DNA of 56,694 bases, taken from IMG/VR virus record IMGVR_UViG_3300021375_000032, positions 1 to 56,694 of that record; one strand, 5' to 3'. The notes beneath the pieces are model-generated. The model saw nothing but the letters and a program-made list of their open reading frames with translations, did not search any database and was not told where the DNA came from. The position numbers and the translations under genes are program-made. This document shows positions 46,202 through 54,596 of this stretch, one piece after another (position 1 is the stretch's first letter; the number at the start of each line of letters is the position of its first letter). This DNA comes from a virus.

Positions 46202-47218
46202 TTGTTTAAAAAAGCTGCGGTGTTTACGGACATCCATTTTGGTTTGAAGGGCAATAGTCGTGTTCATAACGAAGATTGCGAAGAATTTATTGATTGGTAT
46301 ATAGAACAAGCACAAGCTGCCGGTTGCGAGACTGGCATCTTTTGCGGAGACTGGCATCACAATCGTAATTCACTTAATCTTACCACTATGGATGCAACAA
46401 TCAGAAGCATGGAGAAGCTAGGTGCTGCATTTGAGAAGTTTTACTTCTTTGATGGTAATCACGACTTGTATTATAAAGACAAACGTGACGTTAACAGTAC
46501 TGCTTTTGCTAAACACATTCCAGGAATTACATTTGTAGACGAAATTCTTATTGAAGATGACGTTGCACTTGTTCCTTGGCTGGTTGGAGACGAGTGGAAG
46601 AAGATGAGTGACATAAAAACAAAGTATTTGTTTGGTCACTTTGAACTTCCTAGCTTCTATATGAACGCTCTAGTGCGTATGCCAGATCACGGTGACTTAA
46701 AACCTGAGCATTTTAAGCATCAAGACTATGTTTTTAGCGGACACTTCCACAAAAGACAAAAACAAGGTGCTATTCACTATATCGGCAATGCATTTCCGCA
46801 CAATTATGCTGATGTAGGCGATGACGACCGTGGTATGATGATACTTGACAAGGAAAATAACCTAGAACCAGAGTTTATTAACTGGCCTGATTGTCCTAAG
46901 TACCGTACTGTTACCCTTAGTCACTTGATTGACAATGCAGATACCTTTATTAAGAGTAAAATGTACCTGCGTGTAACACTTGACTTGCCTATTAGCTACG
47001 AAGAAGCAAGTTTTATCAAAGAAACATTCATTAACAACTACGGATGTCGCGAAATTACACTGATTCCGCAAAAACAACTAGAAGAAATGAGTACAGAGCT
47101 TGATATTGCACAGTTTGAAAGTGTAGATCAAATAGTAAGCAACGAAATTGCAGAACTAGACACTAACAACTATGATAAAAGTATGTTGCTACAGATTTAT
47201 AATGGATTAGACCACTAA
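46202..47218 (+). CDS. 47: Recombination endonuclease subunit gp47 (Mre11/SbcD family)
   Basis: This 338-aa protein is nearly the same size as T4 gp47 (339 aa). Phosphoesterase motifs in order: TDIHFG (Asp10, His12), CGDWHHN near 50, FDGNHDLY near 85 and SGHFHKR near 180, supplying the two-metal site. With gp46 it processes DNA ends for recombination-dependent replication and degrades host DNA. The start is TTG, supported by GGAGG 7 nt upstream; the ATG at 46188 is out of frame. gp46 begins on the base after its stop. Confidence 0.93.
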   Translation: MFKKAAVFTDIHFGLKGNSRVHNEDCEEFIDWYIEQAQAAGCETGIFCGDWHHNRNSLNLTTMDATIRSMEKLGAAFEKFYFFDGNHDLYYKDKRDVNSTAFAKHIPGITFVDEILIEDDVALVPWLVGDEWKKMSDIKTKYLFGHFELPSFYMNALVRMPDHGDLKPEHFKHQDYVFSGHFHKRQKQGAIHYIGNAFPHNYADVGDDDRGMMILDKENNLEPEFINWPDCPKYRTVTLSHLIDNADTFIKSKMYLRVTLDLPISYEEASFIKETFINNYGCREITLIPQKQLEEMSTELDIAQFESVDQIVSNEIAELDTNNYDKSMLLQIYNGLDH

Positions 47219-48988
47219 ATGATTAAGATCAAAGACTTAACCGTAAAAAACTTCATGAGTGTGGGCAATCAGACTCAAGCAGTAGATTTTGACCACGAAC
47301 AATTAACACTTGTACTAGGTGAGAACTTAGATCAAGGTGGCGATGACAGTGGATCACGTAATGGTACTGGTAAAACTACTATTATTAACGCATTGAGCTA
47401 TGCATTATATGGACAAGCGTTAACTAATATCAAACGTAACAATCTTATTAACAAAACTAACTCAAAAGGCATGTTAGTTACGCTTCAATTTGAAAAAGAC
47501 GGCAATAATTATCGTATTGAACGTGGACGTTCACCAAATATCTTTAAATTCTATATGAATGATCAAGAAAAGTTGGTAGATGAGTCACAAGGCGACAGTA
47601 GACAGACACAAGACGATGTAAACACACTGTTAGGCATGAGTCATGACATGTTTAAGCACATTGTTGCACTGAATACCTACACAGAACCGTTCTTGAGTAT
47701 GAGAGTTAACGATCAAAGACAGATTATTGAACAGTTGTTAGGTATTACTATCCTTTCAGAGAAGGCTGATGCACTAAAAGAACAAACACGTCAGACAAAA
47801 GATGCTATCACTGAAGAAACTCTAAAGATCAACGCTATTCAAACAGCTAATGAGAAGATTGAAGGTAGCATCGACGGACTTAGAAGAACACAACGTGCAT
47901 GGATTGCAAAGAACAAGCAAGATCAAGACAAACTTGCAGGTGCAATTGAAGAATTAGAGAAGTTAGACATTGAAACTGAACTGGATGCACACGAAAAATT
48001 AGCAAACTGGACTGAGCATAACAATGCCATCCTTGCTCTTAGAAAAGAATTAGGCACACTTGAGCCTGCACTGCAACGTGCTGACAAAAGTGTAACCAAA
48101 GCAGAAAAAGATATTGCAGAACTAGAAGATGCTACTTGTTATACTTGTGGTCAAGAACTTCATGCAGACAAAAAAGCAGAGATTGCAGAACGTAAAGGCA
48201 AGGAACTAGAAGATGCTATTGCTTATCAAACAGAAATTACTGGAAAAGTAAAAGATGTTGCACTTGCTCTTGAAGAAATTGGTGACATCAACGGTAAGCC
48301 CACTACATTCTATGACACTGCTAAAGAAGCATACGAACACAGAAGCAATGTAGACAATCTAAAGAAAGCTCTTGAAGATAAAAGTCAAGAAACTGATCCA
48401 TATGCTGCACAAATTGTTGAGCTAGAAGAAACTGCTATTCAAAAAGTAGACTGGAACAGTGTTAACGAACTTACAAGTTACAAAGAACACCAAGAGTTCT
48501 TGCTCAAGTTGCTAACAAACAAAGATAGTTTTATTCGAAAAAAGATTATTGATCAAAACTTAGCGTACTTGAACAATAGACTTACATATTATCTTGACAA
48601 ACTAGGATTGCCACATCAAGTGTTGTTCCAAAACGATTTGAATGTTGAGATTACTCAACTAGGACAGGACTTAGACTTTGACAACTTGTCACGTGGCGAA
48701 CGTAACAGACTTATCTTAGGTCTCAGCTTTGCGTTCCGTGATGTTTGGGAAAGCTTGTATCAAAATATCAACTTGTTGTTCATTGACGAGCTTATCGACA
48801 GTGGCATGGACACTGCTGGTGTTGAAAATAGTTTAAGTGTCCTCAAGAAGATGGCAAGAGAGCGTAGCAAAAACATCTATCTTATCTCGCACAAGGACGA
48901 ACTTATCGGTCGTGTTAATCATGTGTTGAGAGTTGTAAAAGAAAATGGATTTACAAGTTATGCAAATGACTTGGAGGTAGTGGAATGA
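47219..48988 (+). CDS. 46: Recombination endonuclease subunit gp46 (Rad50/SbcC family)
   Basis: This 589-aa ABC-type ATPase (T4 gp46 is 560 aa) has Walker A SRNGTGKTT near residues 46-54, long coiled coils flanking a zinc hook CYTC near 306-309, the signature LSRGERNRL near 489, Walker B LLFIDELID near 519 and an SHKDELIGR H-loop. ATP-driven closing of the dimer opens the gp47 nuclease to DNA ends. Its ATG follows the gp47 stop directly and its stop overlaps the next gene as ATGA, so the complex is made stoichiometrically. Confidence 0.94.
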   Translation: MIKIKDLTVKNFMSVGNQTQAVDFDHEQLTLVLGENLDQGGDDSGSRNGTGKTTIINALSYALYGQALTNIKRNNLINKTNSKGMLVTLQFEKDGNNYRIERGRSPNIFKFYMNDQEKLVDESQGDSRQTQDDVNTLLGMSHDMFKHIVALNTYTEPFLSMRVNDQRQIIEQLLGITILSEKADALKEQTRQTKDAITEETLKINAIQTANEKIEGSIDGLRRTQRAWIAKNKQDQDKLAGAIEELEKLDIETELDAHEKLANWTEHNNAILALRKELGTLEPALQRADKSVTKAEKDIAELEDATCYTCGQELHADKKAEIAERKGKELEDAIAYQTEITGKVKDVALALEEIGDINGKPTTFYDTAKEAYEHRSNVDNLKKALEDKSQETDPYAAQIVELEETAIQKVDWNSVNELTSYKEHQEFLLKLLTNKDSFIRKKIIDQNLAYLNNRLTYYLDKLGLPHQVLFQNDLNVEITQLGQDLDFDNLSRGERNRLILGLSFAFRDVWESLYQNINLLFIDELIDSGMDTAGVENSLSVLKKMARERSKNIYLISHKDELIGRVNHVLRVVKENGFTSYANDLEVVE

Positions 48989-49185
48989 TAGAAGATGACG
49001 TACATGATATGCTTATAAAAGCGTATCTAGATTATTTTAAAGCAAACGAGAAGTTTGAAAAGATGAACAGTGTGCGGACACATCGCACAGTACGAAGATG
49101 CTTGCGCGATATTCGAGCATTAGCAAAAGAACGTGCAGAAGAAATACATGAAAAACACAACACAACAAGGCAAACCAGAAAGTAA
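48985..49185 (+). CDS. Small basic helical protein downstream of gp46
   Basis: This 66-aa protein has an acidic N-terminal helix (MIEDDVHDMLIKAYLDYF) followed by a strongly basic half (RTHRTVRRCLRDIRALAKERAEE, RQTRK). It resembles short histone-H1-like phage proteins with a repeated (K/R)xx(K/R)xL pattern and may bind nucleic acid, but there is no diagnostic motif. It is translationally coupled to gp46 by a 4-nt overlap. Conservation next to gp46 in relatives would support a role with the recombination complex. Confidence 0.55.
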   Translation: MIEDDVHDMLIKAYLDYFKANEKFEKMNSVRTHRTVRRCLRDIRALAKERAEEIHEKHNTTRQTRK

Positions 49186-49217
49186 TTAAAATAAGTCAGG
49201 CACTGGTAAGTATACTC

Positions 49218-49667
49218 ATGCAGTGGACTTACCGAGGACAAACAATTGACACTATACCAGACGAGTATGAAGGATTTGTTTATCTTATTACCAATACCAC
49301 TACAGGCCAAAAATACATAGGCAAGAAACTAGCAAAGTTTAAAACTACTAAGCCACCCCTAAAAGGCAAGAAAAATAAAAGACGCGGCTACAAAGAAAGC
49401 GACTGGAGAGACTATTACGGATCCAGTGATAGATTAAATGCAGACGTAGCGGCACTAGGCGAAGATAAGTTTACAAGAGAAATATTATACCTATGTAAAG
49501 GTAGAGGCGAAATGTCCTACATAGAGGCACGAGAACAGTTTGATCGTAGAGTACTCGAAACAGATGATTACTACAATGGAATCATTAATGTTAGAGTTGG
49601 CGGCTCAGACAAACTCAAACAGGCATTGCTAGAACATCACATCCAGGCAAAACAATCCAACACATAA
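49218..49667 (+). CDS. GIY-YIG nuclease-like protein (SegE-like)
   Basis: This 149-aa protein has, near the N-terminus, GFVYLITNTTTGQKYIGKK (about 16-34), the paired VYLI and KYIGK motifs of the GIY-YIG fold. They are followed by a lysine-rich insert, then WRDYYGSSDRLNADV, a catalytic-type arginine context, and a glutamate in YIEAREQFD (about 111). T4 SegE and related free-standing homing endonucleases share this layout, and similar genes are common in marine T4-like phages. No DNA-binding C-terminal extension is present, and there is no clear Shine-Dalgarno sequence. Directly downstream lies the 528-nt structured non-coding stretch. Nuclease activity is plausible, not shown. Confidence 0.75.
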   Translation: MQWTYRGQTIDTIPDEYEGFVYLITNTTTGQKYIGKKLAKFKTTKPPLKGKKNKRRGYKESDWRDYYGSSDRLNADVAALGEDKFTREILYLCKGRGEMSYIEAREQFDRRVLETDDYYNGIINVRVGGSDKLKQALLEHHIQAKQSNT

Positions 49668-49940
49668 GGTTGGCGGGCTAGTTCGAAAATACCGCTGTGG
49701 AAAAAGCTACCGTATAGGAGCACACGTAACATACTGATCGACTCCCCAGAGGGAGGAAGCCATCAAACAAATTGGGCTCACAGGTTGGTATAGATAGATT
49801 GTTGGCTGTCGAAAAACTGCACATTACACATAAAAACTCTTTAGCAACAGGAACGAAGCGAGAGGTAGTTGGAAACAACGATGTCGACGTAGGTTGGGAA
49901 AGGTCAGAGCCCATTGTGTAGCAGTATAACAAACACCTAC
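49668..49940 (+). ncRNA. Putative structured non-coding RNA, family not recognised
   Basis: This is the first half of the only gene-free stretch over 300 nt. G+C is about 45% by hand count over 49681-49920, visibly above surrounding genes. Helices found by eye: GCGG/CCGC (49673-49676 with 49692-49695), CTCCC-CAGA-GGGAG (49742-49755), a GNRA hairpin GTTG-GAAA-CAAC (49868-49879), and a long-range 7-bp pairing TGGGCTC (49773-49779) with GAGCCCA (49907-49913), extendable by ACAA/TTGT past a 2-nt bulge. CTCT/AGAG (49837-49840 with 49861-49864) closes an inner branch. GGTTGG occurs three times. It does not match tRNA, tmRNA, RNase P or group I/II cores as far as I can see. Strand assumed from the upstream gene. 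Confidence 0.45.
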
Positions 49941-49988
49941 TTCCAATGTCTATGGCTGGATAAGACTCACATGAAGTTATATCTTTTT

Positions 49989-50157
49989 AGACGACGGGGC
50001 CGTAACAGGTTCCGTCTGACTGAAACAATCTACATGAAATTAATACAATATTACATTCGTAATATTGCTTGTTCATATATAAATCATTTAATTAAAACGA
50101 AGTATATGTAGTTTGAGCGTTAGCGAAAACTAATATCTACGAAGTAGATATTCAAAC
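49989..50157 (+). other. Hairpin-rich spacer between the putative RNA and the next late gene
   Basis: Three hairpins stand out: AGACG/CGTCT (49989-49993 with 50013-50017), a perfect 9-bp stem CAATATTAC/GTAATATTG with loop ATTC (50046-50067), and a perfect 9-bp stem AATATCTAC/GTAGATATT with a 3-nt loop (50132-50152), which is further enclosed by GTTTG/CAAAC (50111-50115 with 50153-50157). None is followed by a clear U-run, so they are not textbook terminators. They may end or protect the upstream RNA, or act as processing sites. The remaining sequence is AT-rich without a credible gene. Confidence 0.5.
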
Positions 50158-50162
50158 AGTTA

Positions 50163-50170
50163 AATAAATA
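50163..50170 (+). promoter_or_regulatory. Late-type -10 element (AATAAATA)
   Basis: AATAAATA, followed by C as in the other late candidates, lies 26 nt before the ATG at 50196, with AAGGA at 50183-50187 in the leader. It separates the structured region from the late head gene. Confidence 0.55.
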
Positions 50171-50195
50171 CATTACAGTATTAAGGAATACCACG

Positions 50196-50744
50196 ATGAA
50201 AATGAATGACTTACTTGTTGAATCACAGCTTGATGAATTTATACCTCTGACTAAACAAGGCAGAGCTATTAAGAGAGCTGAGAAAGCAGGTGCTGCTGAT
50301 TTAAAGCAAACAGTGCAAGACTTAACAACTGAATTTGCAAGTATGTTAGGGACTCAAGGCAAGAAATTTAAAACTGCAACTACTGATGATGTTATTCAAT
50401 TTTTACAATCTAAAAAAGTAGACACTAAAAAAATTGATGCTAAACAGCCTATGGATTCAAAAAGAATTCAAACAATCTTTACTACGTTAGTTAAAGATAA
50501 AATGGGTGGTAAGAATGTTGCAGGCGCTGCTGATAAAGCTGAACAGCCGGCAACTGATCCTAAAGTATTAAAGACTGTGTATGCTCAAACTAAAGATGCG
50601 TTTGCTCAACTTAATATGAAAGAGAAAAGACGTTTACTTGCTGCTCTTGAAAAAGACATTTCTGCTAACGCTAGAAAGCCAGCAGCTAAAGCGCAACCTG
50701 CTCCGTCATCAAAGCCAAGAGTAAGAATAAAGCCACAAGCTTAA
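50196..50744 (+). CDS. Putative capsid-targeted internal head protein
   Basis: This 182-aa basic protein is rich in Lys, Ala and Gln. The N-terminus MKMNDLLVESQLDEF resembles the capsid-targeting sequence of T4 internal proteins (MKTYQEFIAE), including an L-x-E site (LVE, residues 7-9) of the kind cut by the prohead protease gp21. If so, the product is packed into the prohead, trimmed, and injected with DNA. The C-terminus is an Ala/Pro/Lys tail that would suit DNA contact. A late-type promoter and AAGGA precede it. The assignment is inferential; an alternative is a scaffold component. Its stop interlocks with that of the opposing gp51-like gene. Confidence 0.5.
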   Translation: MKMNDLLVESQLDEFIPLTKQGRAIKRAEKAGAADLKQTVQDLTTEFASMLGTQGKKFKTATTDDVIQFLQSKKVDTKKIDAKQPMDSKRIQTIFTTLVKDKMGGKNVAGAADKAEQPATDPKVLKTVYAQTKDAFAQLNMKEKRRLLAALEKDISANARKPAAKAQPAPSSKPRVRIKPQA

Positions 50745-50947
50745 AAGAATGGCATCTGAGTTTTCTTAGTTGTTTCTAAGTTGTCTTTGATAATGTCATT
50801 GATCAACTGCCGATCTTCGAAAGATAGACAAAATCCTTCGTCTAGTGTTATGCCGCCACGCATATACCAACAAAGTCTCATTATTTCTGATTTAAGTTCT
50901 TTTTGTTGATTTTCGTAGTTTTTAACTTCTTGTAGGATCTCAGCCAC
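50741..50947 (-). CDS. 51: gp51-like baseplate hub assembly protein
   Basis: This 68-aa protein starts at a GTG (50947). The central WYMRGGITLDEGFCLSFEDRQLINDIIKDNLETTKKTQMPFF matches the short family found beside gp26 in T4-like phages (W-x-M-RGG, ED-R, NxxTTKxxxxPF). It follows the gp26-like gene by 17 nt, as 26-51 do in T4. T4 gp51 is needed for hub assembly and is considered catalytic rather than structural. The frame runs antiparallel to the internal head protein and overlaps it by 4 nt at interlocked TAA codons. Confidence 0.65.
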   Translation of the reverse strand: MAEILQEVKNYENQQKELKSEIMRLCWYMRGGITLDEGFCLSFEDRQLINDIIKDNLETTKKTQMPFF

Positions 50948-50964
50948 TGGCCAAGCTAAGATCC

Positions 50965-51846
50965 TTATTCGAAAAAATTTGATTGATCAAATGTTACTGG
51001 TACTTCCCACTCTTCTGGAACGCCAGCGGCAACATCTTCCTCATTACTTTTTACTTTAATAGGCTCAATTGCAAACTTTTTACGTTGTTGTTCTAAATGG
51101 TCAGTTATACCTTTAAAAAATTCTTTATCAACATTATCAACAAATTCTTCAATGTGAGATTGAGATGTTACTTCGTCGTCGCCTATTTGGATTTTAGCAA
51201 TACTTTTACTCAACATATTTACAGTTAGGTCTGTAAGCTTTTTAAAGCTTTCGCTAAACCTACTAAGTTTTTCTGAGTCATCCATATTATCGTCATTAAC
51301 TAAACTAAAGATACGTTGCTCTTCAAAAGTTTTTAAATTGCTATCGGTAAATTCTTTGTAGCTGAGAGGCTTTAACTCTACGTTAATATCATTTAACTTT
51401 AATATATTTTCGTATTCTGGAGTTACAAGTTTATTTAAAATTTGTCTTAGATCTACACTAAATTCTCTTTCTTCACCAAGAACAGGAACTCTTGTAGTAA
51501 TATCTAATTTTTCACCATACGTAGCAATTCTTATTGCTACAAGACAAGCGTCTAGGTCAACACTAGGCATAAGCCACGGGTTAGTAATATTTGGAATACA
51601 ACTTTTAATAACATCGACTGTTGCTTGACCATTAAGTAAAGCATCTGGAGTTTTAATAATTAATTCATCCTTTGCTGTCATTGCAAACACTGGTAATTCG
51701 CCAGTTTCTGGCATATTTAATACACCTTCTGGATAAAATTTTCCACGTGAAGGCAGTGTAATGTACACTTTAGGTTGACGAAAATATTTACGCAAAGGAT
51801 TTTGCTCAATATTAGTGTTAAATTCCGCAGGGTTAAATTCTGGCAT
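50965..51846 (-). CDS. 26: gp26-like baseplate hub protein
   Basis: This 293-aa protein contains RKYFRQPKVYITLPSRGKFYPEGVLNMPETGELPVFAMTAKDELIIKTPDALLNGQATVDVIKSC, the characteristic front of T4 gp26-type base plate proteins, followed by NPWLMPSVDLDACLVAIRIATYGEKLDI. gp26 takes part in building the central hub with gp51, gp27, gp28 and gp29. A GGAGAG ribosome-binding sequence lies 4 nt before the ATG, and a perfect TATAAATA is 44 nt upstream on the same strand. Confidence 0.85.
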   Translation of the reverse strand: MPEFNPAEFNTNIEQNPLRKYFRQPKVYITLPSRGKFYPEGVLNMPETGELPVFAMTAKDELIIKTPDALLNGQATVDVIKSCIPNITNPWLMPSVDLDACLVAIRIATYGEKLDITTRVPVLGEEREFSVDLRQILNKLVTPEYENILKLNDINVELKPLSYKEFTDSNLKTFEEQRIFSLVNDDNMDDSEKLSRFSESFKKLTDLTVNMLSKSIAKIQIGDDEVTSQSHIEEFVDNVDKEFFKGITDHLEQQRKKFAIEPIKVKSNEEDVAAGVPEEWEVPVTFDQSNFFE

Positions 51847-51857
51847 GATGCTCTCCG

Positions 51858-51865
51858 TATAAATA
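51858..51865 (+). promoter_or_regulatory. Late promoter -10 element (TATAAATA) of the tape-measure/portal unit
   Basis: This is an exact T4 late consensus octamer 59 nt before the GTG start of the tape-measure gene. It is oriented toward the opposing late element at 51890-51897, 24 nt away. Confidence 0.75.
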
Positions 51866-51889
51866 CAATGTATAAGTATGTATCTATCT

Positions 51890-51897
51890 TATTTATA
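51890..51897 (-). promoter_or_regulatory. Late promoter -10 element (TATAAATA) of the gp26 unit
   Basis: This is an exact late consensus on the minus strand, 44 nt before the gp26-like ATG. Its transcript would run across the plus-strand element at 51858-51865, so the two promoters face each other within the 77-nt divergent gap. Confidence 0.75.
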
Positions 51898-51923
51898 TGC
51901 GCACATAACTTAGGGATTAAATA

Positions 51924-54587
51924 GTGGCTGAAGAAGTAAACATTGGTAATGTAGGTGGTGAAGGAGTTGCAAGTGAAGTAACTCTTGCCAATCTATTAAG
52001 TGTCACAGAAAAGATGGCAAGAAAAGCCGGCATTGATCCTAAAGATGTTAACAAAAAACTCAAAGCACTGAGTACGGCAACAGAAGATACTATTAAAGTT
52101 AGTACAAAACACAGGGATGCCCAAAAGAAGAATACCAAAACACTAAATGTAGCTACTAGCGCACTCAAGAAACTCAGCAGCGCAGCAGGCGGAGCACTAT
52201 TGTCAACGTTTGGTGCTCTTGCAAGAAGTGGCACTGAAATGACTAGAGCGTTCATCAACGGTGAAACTTCGATGACTGCATTTGCAAGTCAATTGCCGCT
52301 GATAGGAAACCAGCTTGGTATTCTAACCGGATTGTTTGATAATACGTTTACTGCATTTCAAAATGTTGCCCAGGCGGGTGCTGCATTCAACAACAGTCTT
52401 GTTGAACTAAGAAATACAGCCGCAGGCGCTATGATGCCATTAGACGAGTTTACTTCGATGGTGGTTGCAAATAGTGAAAAACTTGCAGCATTTGGTGGCA
52501 CAGCAACGCAAGGTGCTCAGCAAATGGTCAAGCTCAATAAAGCTCTTGGTTCAAATAGAACTGACTTGCTGAATATGGGTTTAAACTTCCAAGATATAAA
52601 CGAAGCGTTGATCGATTACCAATATCTAACACGAGCTGGTAGTAGAACCGAACGAGGACAACAGCAGTCTGCTAAACAACAAGCGGCAGCCGCAGCTGGG
52701 TACACCAAAAACTTGTTGACTCTTGCTAAACTAACAGGTCAAGATGTCAAAAGTCAACAAGAAAAGATTGCAGTAGCGCAAATGGATATTGCAATGCAAA
52801 AGAAGCTTGCTACTCTGACTGAAGATGAACGTGATAAGTTCAATCTACTAATGGCAGATGCACAATCTGCCGGTCCAGATGCAGTAAGAGCATTACAACA
52901 ACAATTTTTAAACATGCCGCCTCTAACTGAAGGTATGGCTCTGTATCAATCACAATTCGGCGAAGCGTTCAATGTATTTGGCCAAGGTCTTGATGCAGTG
53001 TATGATAAAAATGTCAAAACTGCTGATTTTGAACAACAGTCATTAGACAGACAGCTTGCTGTTATGCAAGGTATGGATGCTGCCTCTGCTAGACTTGGCA
53101 CACTACTTGAAGTTGCTGCTGCTGGCGGAGAAGGTTTACCAGCTACACTAAATGAAATTTTTGCTAATTCAGGATTAAAAATGGACGCTTATCTAGACGA
53201 ACGAGGACGTCTAGATGTAGCAGCAGCACAAGCAGGTATGGATGCCGCAGCCGCCGAAGCAGCCGCCCGTGCCGCCGAAACAAAAATTATGGCAGATTTC
53301 TATTCAACAATAACACAGATGCAATCAGCATTTCAAACCAGCATTATTACTCCTCTGATGGAAGCAGTTACACCTGCATTAAGTGCATTGGTCGAAGCTA
53401 TACGCGGACCAGTTGACGAAGCTGGCGAACCGTTAGGTGAAAGTGGATTTATGTCTGCAATTACAAAAGTAGGCGATTATATAAACAATACACTTGCTCC
53501 TGGTATACTTGAGTTTATTAACAACCTTAAAGATCCATCTAAAAATCCGCTTGATGTTATATCTGGAGTGATAAAAGATTTCTTCTTAGGTACAGAAATA
53601 CAAGGGCCACTTATGCCTGGACAAGAAAGAGATCGCTCAGGAGGCCTTATCGAAACTGCAATAGTTCCACTATTATCAGCTGCTGGAGATGCTATAGTTG
53701 AAGGTGTAAAAGCCTGGTGGAGTGACCAAAGTCTCTTTACACAAACAATGATAGCAGGCGCAGCAGCTCTATTTGTTGCAGGCGGCCCACTTTCTGCTGC
53801 TATGGTTGCTGGTGCATCGGCAGCATTTGGCGCAGCAAGAAATGCAATGAGACCTTCTACAACTACTGCACCGGGACCAACTGTAGGCCGAGATCCTAAA
53901 ACTGGAAGATTTACACGATTACCAGACGCAGGCGGAAGTAAATTAGGCAGACTTGCTCGGTTAGCAGGCCGTGGCGCAAAATTTATTCCAGGTGTTGGAC
54001 TTATTGCTGCTGGTGCAATGGGTGCGTTTGATGCAGTATCAGGATTCAATGCTGATCCAAATGCAAGCATGGGCGAAAGTTTTGGAAACGCTGGTAGTAG
54101 TGTAATAAACGGATTAACATTTGGGTTACTAGGACGTAGTCCAGATGAAATTGCTGCTGATGCTGCCAACGGTAACGCTAATTCTAATGGTGCAACACCT
54201 CTTTCAACAGCAGAATTAGCAACCGTTAATAATCCTACACTACAAGACAACATAGACGCACTAAAATCACTTGACGTATCGTCAGTTAGAAACTATACTG
54301 AAGCAGTAGAAGGATTAGTCGAAGCTCTAAACAAGTTAAACGAAGAGTTGTCTCAAGATAATGATACAACGTTTACAAGTAGAGCAGACGCAGGAGAGCT
54401 TTTAAGTGGCATTAGTGCATCCACAAGCGGTACAAGTCAGAGCACAGAACAGTTAAATAACACTATGCATCAGGTCCTAGTATTATTAAGAGAGATGCGT
54501 GACATTGATATAGGTGTTGAACGCAATACAAGAAATATAGTAGGAAGCAATTTAGCCCGAGGCAATGTAAGTAGTGTTGGACGTTAA
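51924..54587 (+). CDS. Tail tape-measure-like protein (gp29 role)
   Basis: This 887-aa protein starts at a GTG. It is long and alpha-helical with Ala-rich segments, small hydrophobic stretches that could insert in a membrane (about 610-640, AGAAALFVAGGPLSAAMVAGASAAFG, and about 690-705, FIPGVGLIAAGAMGAF) and a C-terminal coiled segment. These are typical of tape measures that set tail length and help DNA entry. Position with gp26/gp51-like genes agrees with the T4 26-51-27-28-29 cluster. It is longer than T4 gp29 (590 aa), suggesting a longer tail if the ruler model holds. Sequence similarity to gp29 is not evident, so the label is by pattern and context. Confidence 0.7.
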   Translation: MAEEVNIGNVGGEGVASEVTLANLLSVTEKMARKAGIDPKDVNKKLKALSTATEDTIKVSTKHRDAQKKNTKTLNVATSALKKLSSAAGGALLSTFGALARSGTEMTRAFINGETSMTAFASQLPLIGNQLGILTGLFDNTFTAFQNVAQAGAAFNNSLVELRNTAAGAMMPLDEFTSMVVANSEKLAAFGGTATQGAQQMVKLNKALGSNRTDLLNMGLNFQDINEALIDYQYLTRAGSRTERGQQQSAKQQAAAAAGYTKNLLTLAKLTGQDVKSQQEKIAVAQMDIAMQKKLATLTEDERDKFNLLMADAQSAGPDAVRALQQQFLNMPPLTEGMALYQSQFGEAFNVFGQGLDAVYDKNVKTADFEQQSLDRQLAVMQGMDAASARLGTLLEVAAAGGEGLPATLNEIFANSGLKMDAYLDERGRLDVAAAQAGMDAAAAEAAARAAETKIMADFYSTITQMQSAFQTSIITPLMEAVTPALSALVEAIRGPVDEAGEPLGESGFMSAITKVGDYINNTLAPGILEFINNLKDPSKNPLDVISGVIKDFFLGTEIQGPLMPGQERDRSGGLIETAIVPLLSAAGDAIVEGVKAWWSDQSLFTQTMIAGAAALFVAGGPLSAAMVAGASAAFGAARNAMRPSTTTAPGPTVGRDPKTGRFTRLPDAGGSKLGRLARLAGRGAKFIPGVGLIAAGAMGAFDAVSGFNADPNASMGESFGNAGSSVINGLTFGLLGRSPDEIAADAANGNANSNGATPLSTAELATVNNPTLQDNIDALKSLDVSSVRNYTEAVEGLVEALNKLNEELSQDNDTTFTSRADAGELLSGISASTSGTSQSTEQLNNTMHQVLVLLREMRDIDIGVERNTRNIVGSNLARGNVSSVGR

Positions 54588-54596
54588 GGAAAATAA

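Noticed and set aside
49211-49216. TATACT directly before the GIY-YIG gene
   Set aside because: No -35 box at suitable distance (AT-rich run only) and it touches the start codon.
49678-49932. 84-codon minus-strand and adjacent 65-codon plus-strand (49914-50111) frames in the structured region
   Set aside because: No ribosome-binding sites, no recognisable protein pattern, and strong helices in the same bases favour RNA.
50046-50152. Rho-independent terminators
   Set aside because: The two 9-bp hairpins are perfect but not followed by a U-run on either strand.
49668-50160. Group I or group II intron, tRNA or tmRNA
   Set aside because: I could not find the P7/GNRA-receptor core, a domain V stem, a tRNA clover-leaf or a tmRNA T-arm; too little space exists before the GIY-YIG gene for a 5-prime intron half.
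53477-54253. 258-codon minus-strand frame opposite the tape-measure gene
   Set aside because: Composition is an antisense image of an Ala-rich helical protein; no start signal.
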